Below the pieces are notes generated by a model. It had not been told where the DNA came from. It ran no database searches and saw only the letters and a program-made list of their open reading frames with translations. Shown in pieces: positions 39,053 to 47,717 of a stretch of 64,000 nt of DNA; within the stretch, counting starts at the first letter, position 1, and each line of letters opens with the position of its first letter. The stretch is from NCBI GenBank assembly GCA_947503525.1, contig CANNEA010000002.1, forward strand, positions 868,001-932,000, read 5' to 3'. A program made the translations under genes and the position numbers. Source of the DNA: an uncultured Carboxylicivirga sp. (lineage in GTDB: Bacteria > Bacteroidota > Bacteroidia > Bacteroidales > Marinilabiliaceae).

Positions 39053-40033
39053 ATGATTGATATGCGAATGAAATCAAGATATCTGGTTAAAGATCTATAT
39101 ACAGCTGATCCATCAGCTCATGTTTTTGAGGAGAAACTCTTTATTTATCCCTCACATGATATTGAATCTGGAGTACCCGAAAATGATAATGGTGATCATT
39201 TTAATATGCGCGATTATCATGCTTACTCAATGGATGATATAAATGGTGAAATTACTGATCATGGTGTGATTCTCGATGTGGATGATGTGCCTTGGGCGAG
39301 TCGGCAGATGTGGGATTCAGATGTGGCCTGTAAGGATGGTAAGTATTACCTCTACTTTTCTGCAAAGGATAAAAATGATGTGTTTCATTTAGGTGTTGCG
39401 GTAAGTGACACCCCTGAAGGACCATTTAAAGCACAGACACACCCAATGATGGGCAGTTATAGTATCGATCCTTGTGTTTACGAGAATGAAGGAGAAGGTC
39501 ATTATATCTTTTTTGGTGGTATTTGGGGAGGTCAATTGCAACGCTATCGCGATAATAACGCCATTGAGTGTGGCGCTGAGCCGGCGGATATAGAGGACGC
39601 CTTATGCCCTAAAGTGGCTCGCCTTAGTGATGATATGCTTGAGTTTGCTGAAGCGCCAAAAGATTTACTGATTTACAATGAAAATGGTGAGCTCTTAAGA
39701 GCTGGTGATCATGACAGACGCTTTTTTGAAGCCTCATGGTTGCACCAATATAAGGGTAAGTATTATTTCTCGTATTCAACCGGAAACACACATAAGTTGT
39801 GCTATGCCATCAGTGATAATTTATATGGCCCATATACCTATCAAGGTGTAATTCTTACCCCGGTTGTTGGCTGGACAATTCACCATTCCATTTGTGAATT
39901 CAAAGGCAAGTGGTACTTGTTTCATCATGATAGTGTGCCATCAGGAGGTAAAACCTGGTTGCGCAGCATGAAGGTACAGGAATTAGAATATACAGAAGAT
40001 GGTAAAATAATGACCATGGATGGAATGGGTTGA
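39053..40033 (+). CDS. GH43 beta-xylosidase/arabinofuranosidase, cytoplasmic
   Basis: The 326-residue protein has the five-bladed GH43 fold with the expected acidic triad. Asp19 in TADPSAHVFE is the base, an Asp in SIDPCVYE modulates pKa, and a Glu in FFEASWLHQY is the acid. The last Met of the first six residues (MKSRYLV) may be the true start. No signal peptide is present, so it should act in the cytoplasm on oligosaccharides imported by the MFS protein. Xylosidase versus arabinofuranosidase cannot be decided from sequence alone. The next reading frame follows without a gap. Confidence 0.9.
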   Translation: MIDMRMKSRYLVKDLYTADPSAHVFEEKLFIYPSHDIESGVPENDNGDHFNMRDYHAYSMDDINGEITDHGVILDVDDVPWASRQMWDSDVACKDGKYYLYFSAKDKNDVFHLGVAVSDTPEGPFKAQTHPMMGSYSIDPCVYENEGEGHYIFFGGIWGGQLQRYRDNNAIECGAEPADIEDALCPKVARLSDDMLEFAEAPKDLLIYNENGELLRAGDHDRRFFEASWLHQYKGKYYFSYSTGNTHKLCYAISDNLYGPYTYQGVILTPVVGWTIHHSICEFKGKWYLFHHDSVPSGGKTWLRSMKVQELEYTEDGKIMTMDGMG

Positions 40034-40053
40034 TCTTAAATAATCAAACTGTT

Positions 40054-41349
40054 ATGAAAACGAGTTTAATCTTTTTTGCCTTTTTGATTTGCCTGGATCT
40101 ACTGGGACAATCAACAATGAACGATCAACAAGCTTATTTAAGTCAGTATTTAGGCACATGGAGCAGTGCTGAATCATCAGATGACACTACTTATATTGAA
40201 ATGAATGTGCAGCCTCGCTTAAATATGCAGGCTGTATCTGTGGATGTTTACAAATGCTCTGAAAAGAGTAAAGCAGGTATTTTAAGTGAAGTCATTGCCT
40301 ACAATCAGGATATTGATTCCATTGTTGCTTTTGGACAGACTAATATTGCCAGGAGCTTTATTGGAAAAGGTTTATTTATTGATAGTAGTTATTGGGTGAT
40401 GCATGATCGTAATTTTCTCGATCAACCCACAATGCAAGTTGATTTTAATTTTCTTGATCCAACTGAAGTACTGGTTCAAGGTAAAGACATGACAGATTCA
40501 GGAAATGATTGGAAGTTGAGGTATATTAAGCAGAATAGTAGGCGCAAAAATATTGGTATTCAATTGGTATCTGTGAGATACCTAATGGAAAAAGATCCCA
40601 TAGGAACCTTGATGGTTCTTGGTCGTATGGGATTTAGTTATGTTGAAACCTTTGTGTATAACAAGGGTAGGTTTTATGGAATGACACCACTTGAATTCAA
40701 AAAGTTGGTGGAGGATCAAGGAATGAAGTTTAAAGGCTCAATGGTCTTTCAGGATTTACCTGATGTGGAGAACCTCCATCAGGCTATGGCTTGGTGGGGA
40801 AAGTGCATATCGGACCATCGAGAGGCTGGTGTGAAATATATGACCACTTCAAATCATCAGGTCCATCAAATGAAAACCAAGGCTGATTTAGATAGGTTCT
40901 GCCAGTACTATAATAAAATCGGTCGTTTATGCCTTGAGAATGGGATTGATTTTGCAATCCACAATCATACCGAAGAGTTTTTATTTGTAGATGGTCATCG
41001 GGTTTATGATTATTTATTAGCTCATACCAACCCTAAGTATGTTTCGTTTCAGTGTGATCTGTACTGGATGAATATGGCGGGAGTTGATCCGATTGACTAT
41101 TTTAAAAAATATCCTGATCGATTTATCTCCTGGCATGTAAAAGATGATGCTGAATTAGGCCATAGTGGCAAGATAGATTACAAAAGAATCTATCAACATG
41201 CCGAGGAATCAGGACTCGTTTATAATGTTTTTGAAATTGAACAGTTTAAGTTTTCGCCATTAATTAGCATAAACATGGGATTTAGTTTTCTGTTTCATGC
41301 TCCTTTTGTTGAAACCTATGGTATAAATGAAGATCGTATTAAGATGTGA
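40054..41349 (+). CDS. Secreted protein: lipocalin-like domain fused to xylose-isomerase-like TIM barrel
   Basis: From the ATG at 40054 the protein has 431 residues and a signal peptide (ends near CLDLLGQ). A TTG at 40030 opens the frame earlier but overlaps the GH43 stop. Residues 20-170 form a beta-rich lipocalin-like domain (YLGTWSSAES). From about 175 the chain is a sugar phosphate isomerase/epimerase-type TIM barrel (IGIQLVSVRYLM, DFAIHNHTEEF, FISWHVKDD, FEIEQF), and its His, Asp and Glu residues could bind metal. A secreted isomerase-like protein at the end of a xylan locus is unusual. It may be an epimerase, a lyase or a binding protein. Known relatives act on free or modified sugars. 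Confidence 0.75.
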   Translation: MKTSLIFFAFLICLDLLGQSTMNDQQAYLSQYLGTWSSAESSDDTTYIEMNVQPRLNMQAVSVDVYKCSEKSKAGILSEVIAYNQDIDSIVAFGQTNIARSFIGKGLFIDSSYWVMHDRNFLDQPTMQVDFNFLDPTEVLVQGKDMTDSGNDWKLRYIKQNSRRKNIGIQLVSVRYLMEKDPIGTLMVLGRMGFSYVETFVYNKGRFYGMTPLEFKKLVEDQGMKFKGSMVFQDLPDVENLHQAMAWWGKCISDHREAGVKYMTTSNHQVHQMKTKADLDRFCQYYNKIGRLCLENGIDFAIHNHTEEFLFVDGHRVYDYLLAHTNPKYVSFQCDLYWMNMAGVDPIDYFKKYPDRFISWHVKDDAELGHSGKIDYKRIYQHAEESGLVYNVFEIEQFKFSPLISINMGFSFLFHAPFVETYGINEDRIKM

Positions 41350-41387
41350 TAAGATTAAACTAATTTTTGCAAACCTGGATTAATAAA

Positions 41388-41422
41388 GAAAAGCTGTCTA
41401 TTGTGTTGGTAGGCAGCTTTTC
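41388..41422 (+). terminator. Stem-loop at the end of the xylan locus
   Basis: A 13-bp stem with one wobble pair (arms 41388-41400 and 41410-41422) and a 9-nt loop lies 38 bp after the last PUL gene. The 3' arm ends CAGCTTTTC. The T tract is inside the arm rather than after it, so it is not a textbook terminator but probably the transcript end. Confidence 0.55.
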
Positions 41423-41442
41423 GCACTTGTTTTGTGCAATAT

Positions 41443-41805
41443 GCATCTCGGTTGATTGTTAAAGCATCAAGCTTGAGTCTTTTAACATCAAGCTTGAACC
41501 TTGGAATTTCGAAAGAGATCTTCAGAAGGTCAAAATTGATTGATTTTGTAATAAGTTCCATGTATTTTACATCTCAGTCGATCGTTAAAGCATTAAGTTC
41601 GATTTTTTTAATATCAATCTTGAGCCTTGGAGGTTCGATTGAGATCCTCAGAAGGTCAACATTGATTGATTTTGTAATAAGTTCCATGTATTTTACTTCT
41701 CAGTCAATCGTTAAAGCATCAAGTTCGATTCTTTTAACATCAATCTTGAACCTTGGAGTTGCGAAAGAGATCTTCAGAAGGTCAATACTGATTGATTTTG
41801 CAGTC
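41443..41805. repeat. 126-bp tandem repeat, about 2.9 copies
   Basis: Three diverged copies of a 126-bp unit lie head to tail. The shared GTTAAAGC begins at 41458, 41584 and 41710, exactly 126 bp apart. Copies are about 80-90 percent alike by eye. 126 is a multiple of three. On the plus strand the frame is open through all copies (135 codons from 41434). On the minus strand each copy reads as a conserved peptide (e.g. PRFKIDVKRIELDALTID) ending in TGA at 41702-41700 and 41576-41574, while the third copy has CGA at the same place. In the first copy CATCAAGCTTGA occurs twice, 24 bp apart. It separates the PUL from the TfoX-like gene. Confidence 0.85.
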
Positions 41806-41937
41806 GTAAGTGTGTGTTTCGGATTTCTGCAATCTTCATAAAAGCATTTAAATGCTGAAGCTAGTAAAAACAATCTGGCCATAAAACCATCGGGAATAGT
41901 CTTTTCGACGTGATCTTCACCCATAGCATTCGGTGGA

Positions 41938-42288
41938 TTATTTCTTACTTTTCTTTCTTGAAGATTTTGCCAATGGATTATAATCTAAACTCATTTGAAT
42001 ATATTCAACAAGGTCTTCTTCCATGTCTACGCCATAGGGTTCAACAAAAACATAGCCTTTTAGTGGTCGTCCTGTAAAATCCATTGGTTTACATCCATTT
42101 CTACTTAATGCTTTTACGTATTGATCAGGGCCAACTCTGGCCATTAAGTTGTTTTTAACAATACCAATGCACATTTTTTCATCTACCATAAAGGTAAGTC
42201 CACCCATCATCTTTTTTTCAGTGTACTGAACTTGTTTCTCTTTGAGGATAATGCGGATACGGTCAGCTAATAATTCATCAAAGGCCAT
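41938..42288 (-). CDS. TfoX/Sxy N-terminal domain protein
   Basis: The 116-residue protein is a stand-alone TfoX N-terminal domain: KMMGGLTFMVDEKMCIGIVKN near residues 26-46 (given here in part), then ARVGPDQY and the GRPLKGYVFVEP motif. It ends in a lysine-rich tail. In gammaproteobacteria full-length Sxy activates competence genes. Short single-domain forms are common elsewhere, often without a known role. It begins 11 bp after the stop of the patatin gene, so co-expression is likely. Confidence 0.85.
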   Translation of the reverse strand: MAFDELLADRIRIILKEKQVQYTEKKMMGGLTFMVDEKMCIGIVKNNLMARVGPDQYVKALSRNGCKPMDFTGRPLKGYVFVEPYGVDMEEDLVEYIQMSLDYNPLAKSSRKKSKK

Positions 42289-42299
42289 AGTAAGTGTGG

Positions 42300-44573
42300 T
42301 TAGTGAAAAGGATATCCTAGACTAAGATAAGTACGTAATTTAAAGTCGTTGGCATTTGTACCAACACCAAATATTATGGGACCGATAATGCTGTTGATTG
42401 CAATGCCTGCACTTGCACCAATAATAAACTCTTCAGCATTAATAACAGTAGGAATAGAATCAAAGCGCCTATCACCAAGATCAACAGAGTAGAGTGTATT
42501 AAGAATTACATGACCATAAAAGACTTTGGAGATATTGTAATTAAAATCAATACGAGCCATTCCAAAGTTTTCGACAATTTTCTCGCGATAATTTAAACCA
42601 GCAAAAGAAATACCTTTATTTCCATTGTTATACATTGTACCGCCAACAAAGAACATGTCTAAAAATGGTGCATCATGACTAAAGCCACCGATTGAAAGAT
42701 CTCCTTTTATGTCAAAGCTTTTTGATACAGGAAAATACTTTTGCCAGATTGCCAATCCAGATAAATAGTACTGATGCGGAACCTCAATATATGGGTCAAC
42801 AAGGAATTTACTCGATTCAGCACCTCGATAGCGTTTATACGAGTCGATGTTTCCATTTAAGGTAAGTTTAAATCTACTCCCTCTGGTAGCAAAATACCTT
42901 TTATTTAAAGTATTGAAGTCATAATCGAGTTGAGCTCTATAAAAACCATTTCCAAAACGATCAATCTCATAATCAAACAATTCAGGTATGCCAGAGCGTT
43001 GAGATAATAATATTTCTTGCCAGTTCAACTTCACAGATAACATGGACCGCCGTTTAATGGTGAAAAACGCACCTACTGAAGCCTGATTTTTATTGTAGTC
43101 AAAGACCCCGTATTTTTTAGAACCTTCTTTGTAAATGGGCATTGGAGTATGTTCGAAATACAGATCTGATAACAAGCCTATCTTCTGTTTTTCCCCTATA
43201 TAGCCCAAGAACGTGCCTGAAAAGCGTGGATCTTCTGATATATCACCAGTTAAACTTAAGCGACTGTTCTTGACCAAAAGGTTTCGAATTGTCATATTGG
43301 CAACAATACCCGCTTTTAATTCATTATCATAGCGAATTGAGAATTTAGCCTTGGCGCTCTTCGATTCTTGGGTATAAAAAATAAGACGGTATTGGCCATC
43401 AATCTTATTAATCTCATAGGTAATTTTATCATAAAATCGTGTGCCAAGAAGCCGATTCATACCTTCATTAATGTCTTGGGCTGTAATGGTGTCTCCAGCC
43501 TCAAATCCAAGGTTATTGTAGAAAAAACGTAGTGATATATTTTTACGATTTCGAATGTCTATTTCTGAAACTATAATTTCACTTTTAACAAATGGGGGAT
43601 ATTTCATTTCAGGAGGTCCTATAGCATTTATAGAATCTGCTAGCCGTTTAAATTGATCGAACTGTTTACGCGCAGCAACCTCGCCACGCTCAATTATTGG
43701 AAGGCCATCAAGAAAACTCGATGCGGTGTATGGATCCAAATCCGGGGATACGATATAATCCGAAAGTTCTACAGATTCTTGAAAGGTATTGTTGCTGGCA
43801 ATCATGGCTGCATTGAGTAAAACTTTTGGTAAGCTGTTCAAGTCCTCAATTTTTGGATAATCTTTAAGCCCCACATTTACGCCAATAATTATATCCGCTC
43901 CCATATCAAGGGCCACCTTAACCGGAAAATTATCCAGTACTCCACCATCCACCAGGTACATGGTGTCTACTTCAACTGGCGTAAATACAGACGGGATAGC
44001 CATACTGGCCCGCATGGCAAGCATTAGGTCTCCTCCTTCAAAAACATGGGCTTTACCTGTAATTAAATCGGCGGCAACACAGCGAAATGGTATAGGAAGA
44101 TCATCAAAATCTTCAATGTGCGACACATGCCAGGTTAATTCCGACATTGCTTCAGATATGCCTTGTCCTTTCACTACTCCTGAAGGAATATTCAACCCTT
44201 TTTTAGTGATGTCAAATTCTAATTGGAAACGATGATAATCCCCTTTTTCAACCGGAACAACATCAGACAATGATATTTGATCGCTCAGAACGGCTGTCCA
44301 ATCCATATTTCTTACAATCGAATCCATTTCTGCAGCCGTGTAACCACTGGCGTATAATCCACCAATAATACTTCCCATGCTCGTTCCTGCAATATAGTCG
44401 GGTCGTATACCAGCTTCTTCCAATACTTTTATCACACCTATATGTGCCAGACCTTTGGCGCCACCTCCACTTAGAACCAACCCGATTTTTGGACGCTCAG
44501 GATTAGATGCAACATCTTGTGCATTAATCGAACAGGCAAAGATTAGGATAGAGATCGTTAAAAGTACTTTCAT
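42300..44573 (-). CDS. Patatin-like phospholipase with POTRA and outer-membrane barrel (PlpD-like)
   Basis: The 757-residue protein has a signal peptide (ends near CSINAQ). The patatin domain (about 28-320) has the oxyanion loop SGGGAKGLAH, the nucleophile Ser65 in GTSMGS and Asp209 in LVDGGV, so the Ser-Asp dyad is complete. A POTRA-like unit follows near 335-410 (LGFEAGDTITAQDI). The C-terminal 340 residues form a beta-barrel of the Omp85 class ending in the aromatic residue of SLGYPFH. This is the plan of type Vd secreted lipases such as PlpD. In Bacteroidota the enzyme probably stays tethered. Substrates would be phospholipids or other lipids. Confidence 0.9.
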   Translation of the reverse strand: MKVLLTISILIFACSINAQDVASNPERPKIGLVLSGGGAKGLAHIGVIKVLEEAGIRPDYIAGTSMGSIIGGLYASGYTAAEMDSIVRNMDWTAVLSDQISLSDVVPVEKGDYHRFQLEFDITKKGLNIPSGVVKGQGISEAMSELTWHVSHIEDFDDLPIPFRCVAADLITGKAHVFEGGDLMLAMRASMAIPSVFTPVEVDTMYLVDGGVLDNFPVKVALDMGADIIIGVNVGLKDYPKIEDLNSLPKVLLNAAMIASNNTFQESVELSDYIVSPDLDPYTASSFLDGLPIIERGEVAARKQFDQFKRLADSINAIGPPEMKYPPFVKSEIIVSEIDIRNRKNISLRFFYNNLGFEAGDTITAQDINEGMNRLLGTRFYDKITYEINKIDGQYRLIFYTQESKSAKAKFSIRYDNELKAGIVANMTIRNLLVKNSRLSLTGDISEDPRFSGTFLGYIGEKQKIGLLSDLYFEHTPMPIYKEGSKKYGVFDYNKNQASVGAFFTIKRRSMLSVKLNWQEILLSQRSGIPELFDYEIDRFGNGFYRAQLDYDFNTLNKRYFATRGSRFKLTLNGNIDSYKRYRGAESSKFLVDPYIEVPHQYYLSGLAIWQKYFPVSKSFDIKGDLSIGGFSHDAPFLDMFFVGGTMYNNGNKGISFAGLNYREKIVENFGMARIDFNYNISKVFYGHVILNTLYSVDLGDRRFDSIPTVINAEEFIIGASAGIAINSIIGPIIFGVGTNANDFKLRTYLSLGYPFH

Positions 44574-44587
44574 AAAAGTGATTTTAA

Positions 44588-45328
44588 TTAAGCCTTGCTA
44601 CTCTTTCTAAGAATGACAGAGCCATACATATCTGCCAGTTCAATAAACATTTCAGGTATCGTATTTTCAAACTCATCAACAGCCTTGCGTACGCCTTCCC
44701 AATTGTGATTGTAATCATGAATGATGATCACGCCACCACTTACCATTTTAGGGTAAAAGAAAGTAAGAGCATCAATTGTTGATTGATACAAATCAGCATC
44801 AATATGAACAAAGGCGAACGATTTATTCTCCAGGCCTGCAGCTGTATCCGGAAAAACGCCTTCATGTATCGAAATGTTTTTATTTCCACTGATGAACATT
44901 ACAACTTCTTCCGGAGAGGTATTATCGAACTGAACCGTTTGAGGACGTACTGTTCCATCACAATCTTCACGAATCACTTGTTTAGGCAAGCCACTAAAAC
45001 TATCAAACAGGTGTAATGGTTTGTCAGGAAGCATATGGTGGATGAGTTTCGCTGTTTCACCTTTATAAACACCTAATTCAGCCAAATCACCATTAATTTC
45101 CTTCTCCTTGATGCTCTTAAGCTGTAACCAAAGGCTATAGAATCTAATTTTATCCTTTGATGATCTTTCTTGCTTAGATATGATTTGGTCAATCTTCTTT
45201 TTCTTCTGCTCATCGAGCCACAGAAAAGGTTTAAAGAGCTTATGAGTATAAAAGCTCCAGAAATAGCTAAGTCCTACTGTTGCTGCAAGAACGAGAAGAG
45301 CCAGATTAATAAACTGTATTGTTGTCAT
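44588..45328 (-). CDS. TylF/MycF-type SAM-dependent O-methyltransferase, membrane-anchored
   Basis: The 246-residue protein has one N-terminal hydrophobic helix (about 6-25), then the TylF/macrocin O-methyltransferase fold. Visible motifs are LAELGVYKGETAKLI (SAM loop), HLFDSFSGLP, FVHIDADLYQSTIDAL and IIIHDYNHNWEGV, with the Asp residues that bind the metal. In natural-product pathways such enzymes methylate sugar hydroxyls. Here no such cluster is near, so a cell-surface polysaccharide or lipid sugar is a likelier target. It starts on the minus strand upstream of the patatin gene with 14 bp between them. Confidence 0.85.
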   Translation of the reverse strand: MTTIQFINLALLVLAATVGLSYFWSFYTHKLFKPFLWLDEQKKKKIDQIISKQERSSKDKIRFYSLWLQLKSIKEKEINGDLAELGVYKGETAKLIHHMLPDKPLHLFDSFSGLPKQVIREDCDGTVRPQTVQFDNTSPEEVVMFISGNKNISIHEGVFPDTAAGLENKSFAFVHIDADLYQSTIDALTFFYPKMVSGGVIIIHDYNHNWEGVRKAVDEFENTIPEMFIELADMYGSVILRKSSKA

Positions 45329-45466
45329 GTATTTTTAAATATGAACTAAATATAGTACATCAAAAGTTTTTGTGAGCATTTTCGGACGAAACACTGCCCC
45401 CTTTTGCTCAGTCATTGTTTTTTGTAAAAAGCTATAACTAAAAGTATAATCAGATAAGTAAATTAC

Positions 45467-45474
45467 TATTTTTG
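45467..45474 (+). promoter_or_regulatory. Candidate -7 box upstream of the isoaspartyl peptidase gene
   Basis: TATTTTTG matches TAnnTTTG and lies 34 nt before the ATG. No clear TTG lies at the -33 distance, so support is partial. Confidence 0.3.
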
Positions 45475-45508
45475 ATGATAGGTTCAAAATTGTTAATACC
45501 AAATCGCT

Positions 45509-46483
45509 ATGAAATTACTCATTACATTATTACTTCCTATAATTTTGATATCATGTAATTGTTCTGAATCTCAAAAGACAGAATGGGCTTTAGCGCTTCA
45601 TGGTGGAGCTGGAAATATGAATAAATCATCCTTTTCGAAAGAGAATATTACTGAATATGAAAAGGCACTGGAAGAGGCCTTGTTAATTGGTGAAAAGATG
45701 TTGTCAGAAGGCCACGATGCCATGGATGTAGTGGAGAAGGTAGTTCGAAATTTGGAGGACAATCCTTTGTTTAATGCCGGGAAAGGTGCTGTTTTTACAA
45801 ATGATGGACGAAATGAATTAGATGCTGCCATAATGGATGGACGTGATTTAAACGCTGGTGCTGTTGCGGGAGTTGGCGATATTCGCAATCCAATTAGTGC
45901 GGCCCGGTTAATTATGGAAAAATCACCTCATGTATTACTCGTTGGTAAAGGTGCTTCAAAATATTGTGCTGAAAACGGTATCGTCACGGTTGATAGCAGC
46001 TATTTCTATACAGAAAAAAAATGGCAGAGTTTGCAAAGGGCACTGCAGAAAGCGGGCAAGAATGGAACCGTGGGTTGTGTGGCTTTAGATAAAAGTGGAA
46101 GCCTGGCTGCCGCCACATCAACAGGGGGAATGACTAACAAACGATATGGAAGAGTGGGAGATGTTCCGATAATTGGAGCAGGTACTTATGCAAATAACAA
46201 TACTTGTGCAGTATCAGCCACCGGCCATGGCGAATATTATATCAGATATACAGTTGCCCATGATATTTCAGCCTTGATGGAACATAAGAACCTTACGCTG
46301 CAGCAGGCGGCTGAGAAAGTTATAAATGGAAAATTGAGCAATGAGGCAGGTAACGGAGGTATTATAGCTGTGGATAAAAATGGCAATATTGTTTTGGAAA
46401 TGAATTCAACAGGCATGTTTCGGGCATGGGCTAATGCAGATGGAGAAAAGGGGGTGGCCATTTTTAACGATGATGATAAATAG
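45509..46483 (+). CDS. Isoaspartyl peptidase/L-asparaginase (type III Ntn-hydrolase), lipoprotein
   Basis: The 324-residue enzyme matures by self-cleavage before a Thr that then acts as nucleophile. This is Thr187 in NGTVGCVALD, with the expected second site TSTGGMTNKRYGRVGD and GAGTYANN around it. It removes isoaspartyl residues from damaged peptides and may hydrolyse asparagine. A short lipoprotein signal (LISCNCS) places it in the envelope. The start at 45509 fits this signal. The next gene begins 5 bp after its stop. Confidence 0.93.
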   Translation: MKLLITLLLPIILISCNCSESQKTEWALALHGGAGNMNKSSFSKENITEYEKALEEALLIGEKMLSEGHDAMDVVEKVVRNLEDNPLFNAGKGAVFTNDGRNELDAAIMDGRDLNAGAVAGVGDIRNPISAARLIMEKSPHVLLVGKGASKYCAENGIVTVDSSYFYTEKKWQSLQRALQKAGKNGTVGCVALDKSGSLAAATSTGGMTNKRYGRVGDVPIIGAGTYANNNTCAVSATGHGEYYIRYTVAHDISALMEHKNLTLQQAAEKVINGKLSNEAGNGGIIAVDKNGNIVLEMNSTGMFRAWANADGEKGVAIFNDDDK

Positions 46484-46488
46484 AATAG

Positions 46489-47313
46489 ATGAATAAATAT
46501 TTTATACTTTGTCCGCACTGCGAATTTCCAAACGAGGTTAAAACCCAATATTTGACTTTCTGTTCTGACTGTGGTAAAAAATTAGATAAAACTTTTACGA
46601 ATTGGCATAAAGATCATCCAAAATCAAGTTTTGAAGAGTATCTGTCGAGTGAATGTTATGCTGTGGATGAAAAGTTAATCAAACCCCGATCCACTCCTGA
46701 TAAGGAAGAATTCAAACCCGGGAACAAAGTATGGCTAGGTACACTAATTGGAATTGTATTTATTATTGCTTTAGGTGTTAGTGTTACAATCGATTGGTCA
46801 TCTCTATTGGCTTCGGATATTGCTACCAAAGAAGTTTTGGATGTTGATTGGGAAAGGAAAACATATGGCAGCTTAGGACTATCCATTGAGGCTCCATTCG
46901 TATTGAAGACCATGCCAGTTAAGATACCGGCAGAGGCACGGAAATTTATCGGTTCGATGGAGAGTTTTACAGTTAAACAATCTCAGATCGAAGTAATGTT
47001 AAGCCATGTGCAATATGTGCCATCTGTTGGGCAAGCCAATCTTTCAGGTGCAACAACAGGCATTCTTAATAATATGAGAAATGCAAGAGGAGTAAGTGAT
47101 TTTAAATATGACCAACGGATACAATCCTTTACAAATTACGAAGGCTATGAGCTAAATGGGACTTACTTTTTAGCTGGGAAGCGACATCAATTTGTATGTG
47201 CGGTTGTTGCCAAAGAATTAAAGCTTTATCAAGTTATTATAAACTTCCCTGCTGATAACCAAACGATGAAAGCAGTAGCAGATCGAATAATTAAATCAAT
47301 TGAAATTAAATAA
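46489..47313 (+). CDS. Zinc-ribbon protein with one membrane helix
   Basis: The 274-residue protein opens with a rubredoxin-like zinc ribbon of four cysteines (CPHC and CSDC, residues 8-11 and 25-28). A linker with a basic segment follows, then one membrane helix near 88-105 (LIGIVFIIALGVSVTI). The last 150 residues are an extracytoplasmic alpha/beta domain with no named family. It includes YGSLGLSIEAPF, like the sensor-less PsbP/DUF1795-type folds. Function unknown. It overlaps the next gene by 1 bp (TAATG), so the two are coupled. Confidence 0.7.
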   Translation: MNKYFILCPHCEFPNEVKTQYLTFCSDCGKKLDKTFTNWHKDHPKSSFEEYLSSECYAVDEKLIKPRSTPDKEEFKPGNKVWLGTLIGIVFIIALGVSVTIDWSSLLASDIATKEVLDVDWERKTYGSLGLSIEAPFVLKTMPVKIPAEARKFIGSMESFTVKQSQIEVMLSHVQYVPSVGQANLSGATTGILNNMRNARGVSDFKYDQRIQSFTNYEGYELNGTYFLAGKRHQFVCAVVAKELKLYQVIINFPADNQTMKAVADRIIKSIEIK

Positions 47314-47684
47314 TGAGTACAAAAACCAGACTATACGATGCCTTTGGTGAGATGCTTTATGTGGTTGCAATGGCGGATGGCATAATTCAAGCTGAAGAAA
47401 AAGAAACATTGAGTAAGCTTGTTAAGCTTCATCCTTATGGAAATGAAATGCAGTGGTCGTTTGATTATGAAACAGCACATGAGTCAAACATTGAAGACGT
47501 ATATCAAAAAGTATTAAATATTTGTCAGGAAAACGGACCTGATCCCGAATATCAAATGTTGATTGAGGTAATGGAAGAAGTGGCAAAAGCCAGTTCTGGC
47601 ATTGATGAAAATGAACAGCAGGTGATTGATCGGTTCATCAATGAACTCACCACCCGCTTTAAGAACGATGTAAATCAATTATAG
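47313..47684 (+). CDS. TerB-like (tellurite-resistance/DjlA-type) helical domain protein
   Basis: The 123-residue protein is a single TerB-like helical domain: VVAMADGIIQAEEKETLSKL near residues 17-36 has the acidic metal-binding pattern, and ASSGIDENEQQVIDRFINEL near 92-110 has the second one. No membrane segment is seen. TerB-like domains bind metal ions in other proteins, and a related domain occurs at the N-terminus of the ABC protein at 966-4031. It is translationally coupled to the zinc-ribbon protein gene. Confidence 0.8.
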   Translation: MSTKTRLYDAFGEMLYVVAMADGIIQAEEKETLSKLVKLHPYGNEMQWSFDYETAHESNIEDVYQKVLNICQENGPDPEYQMLIEVMEEVAKASSGIDENEQQVIDRFINELTTRFKNDVNQL

Positions 47685-47717
47685 TTTGACAGGCTGGAAG
47701 AAGGAGTTTTTTCAGTC

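Noticed and set aside
41443-41805. Possible CRISPR array
   Set aside because: The 126-bp units are contiguous without unique spacers and no cas gene is near.
41434-41841. Plus-strand 135-codon frame through the 126-bp repeats
   Set aside because: The unit length is a multiple of three, so one frame stays open in all copies once it is open in one. Changes between copies are less conservative on this strand (S/L, T/I, N/S), and there is no signal, domain or neighbour support.
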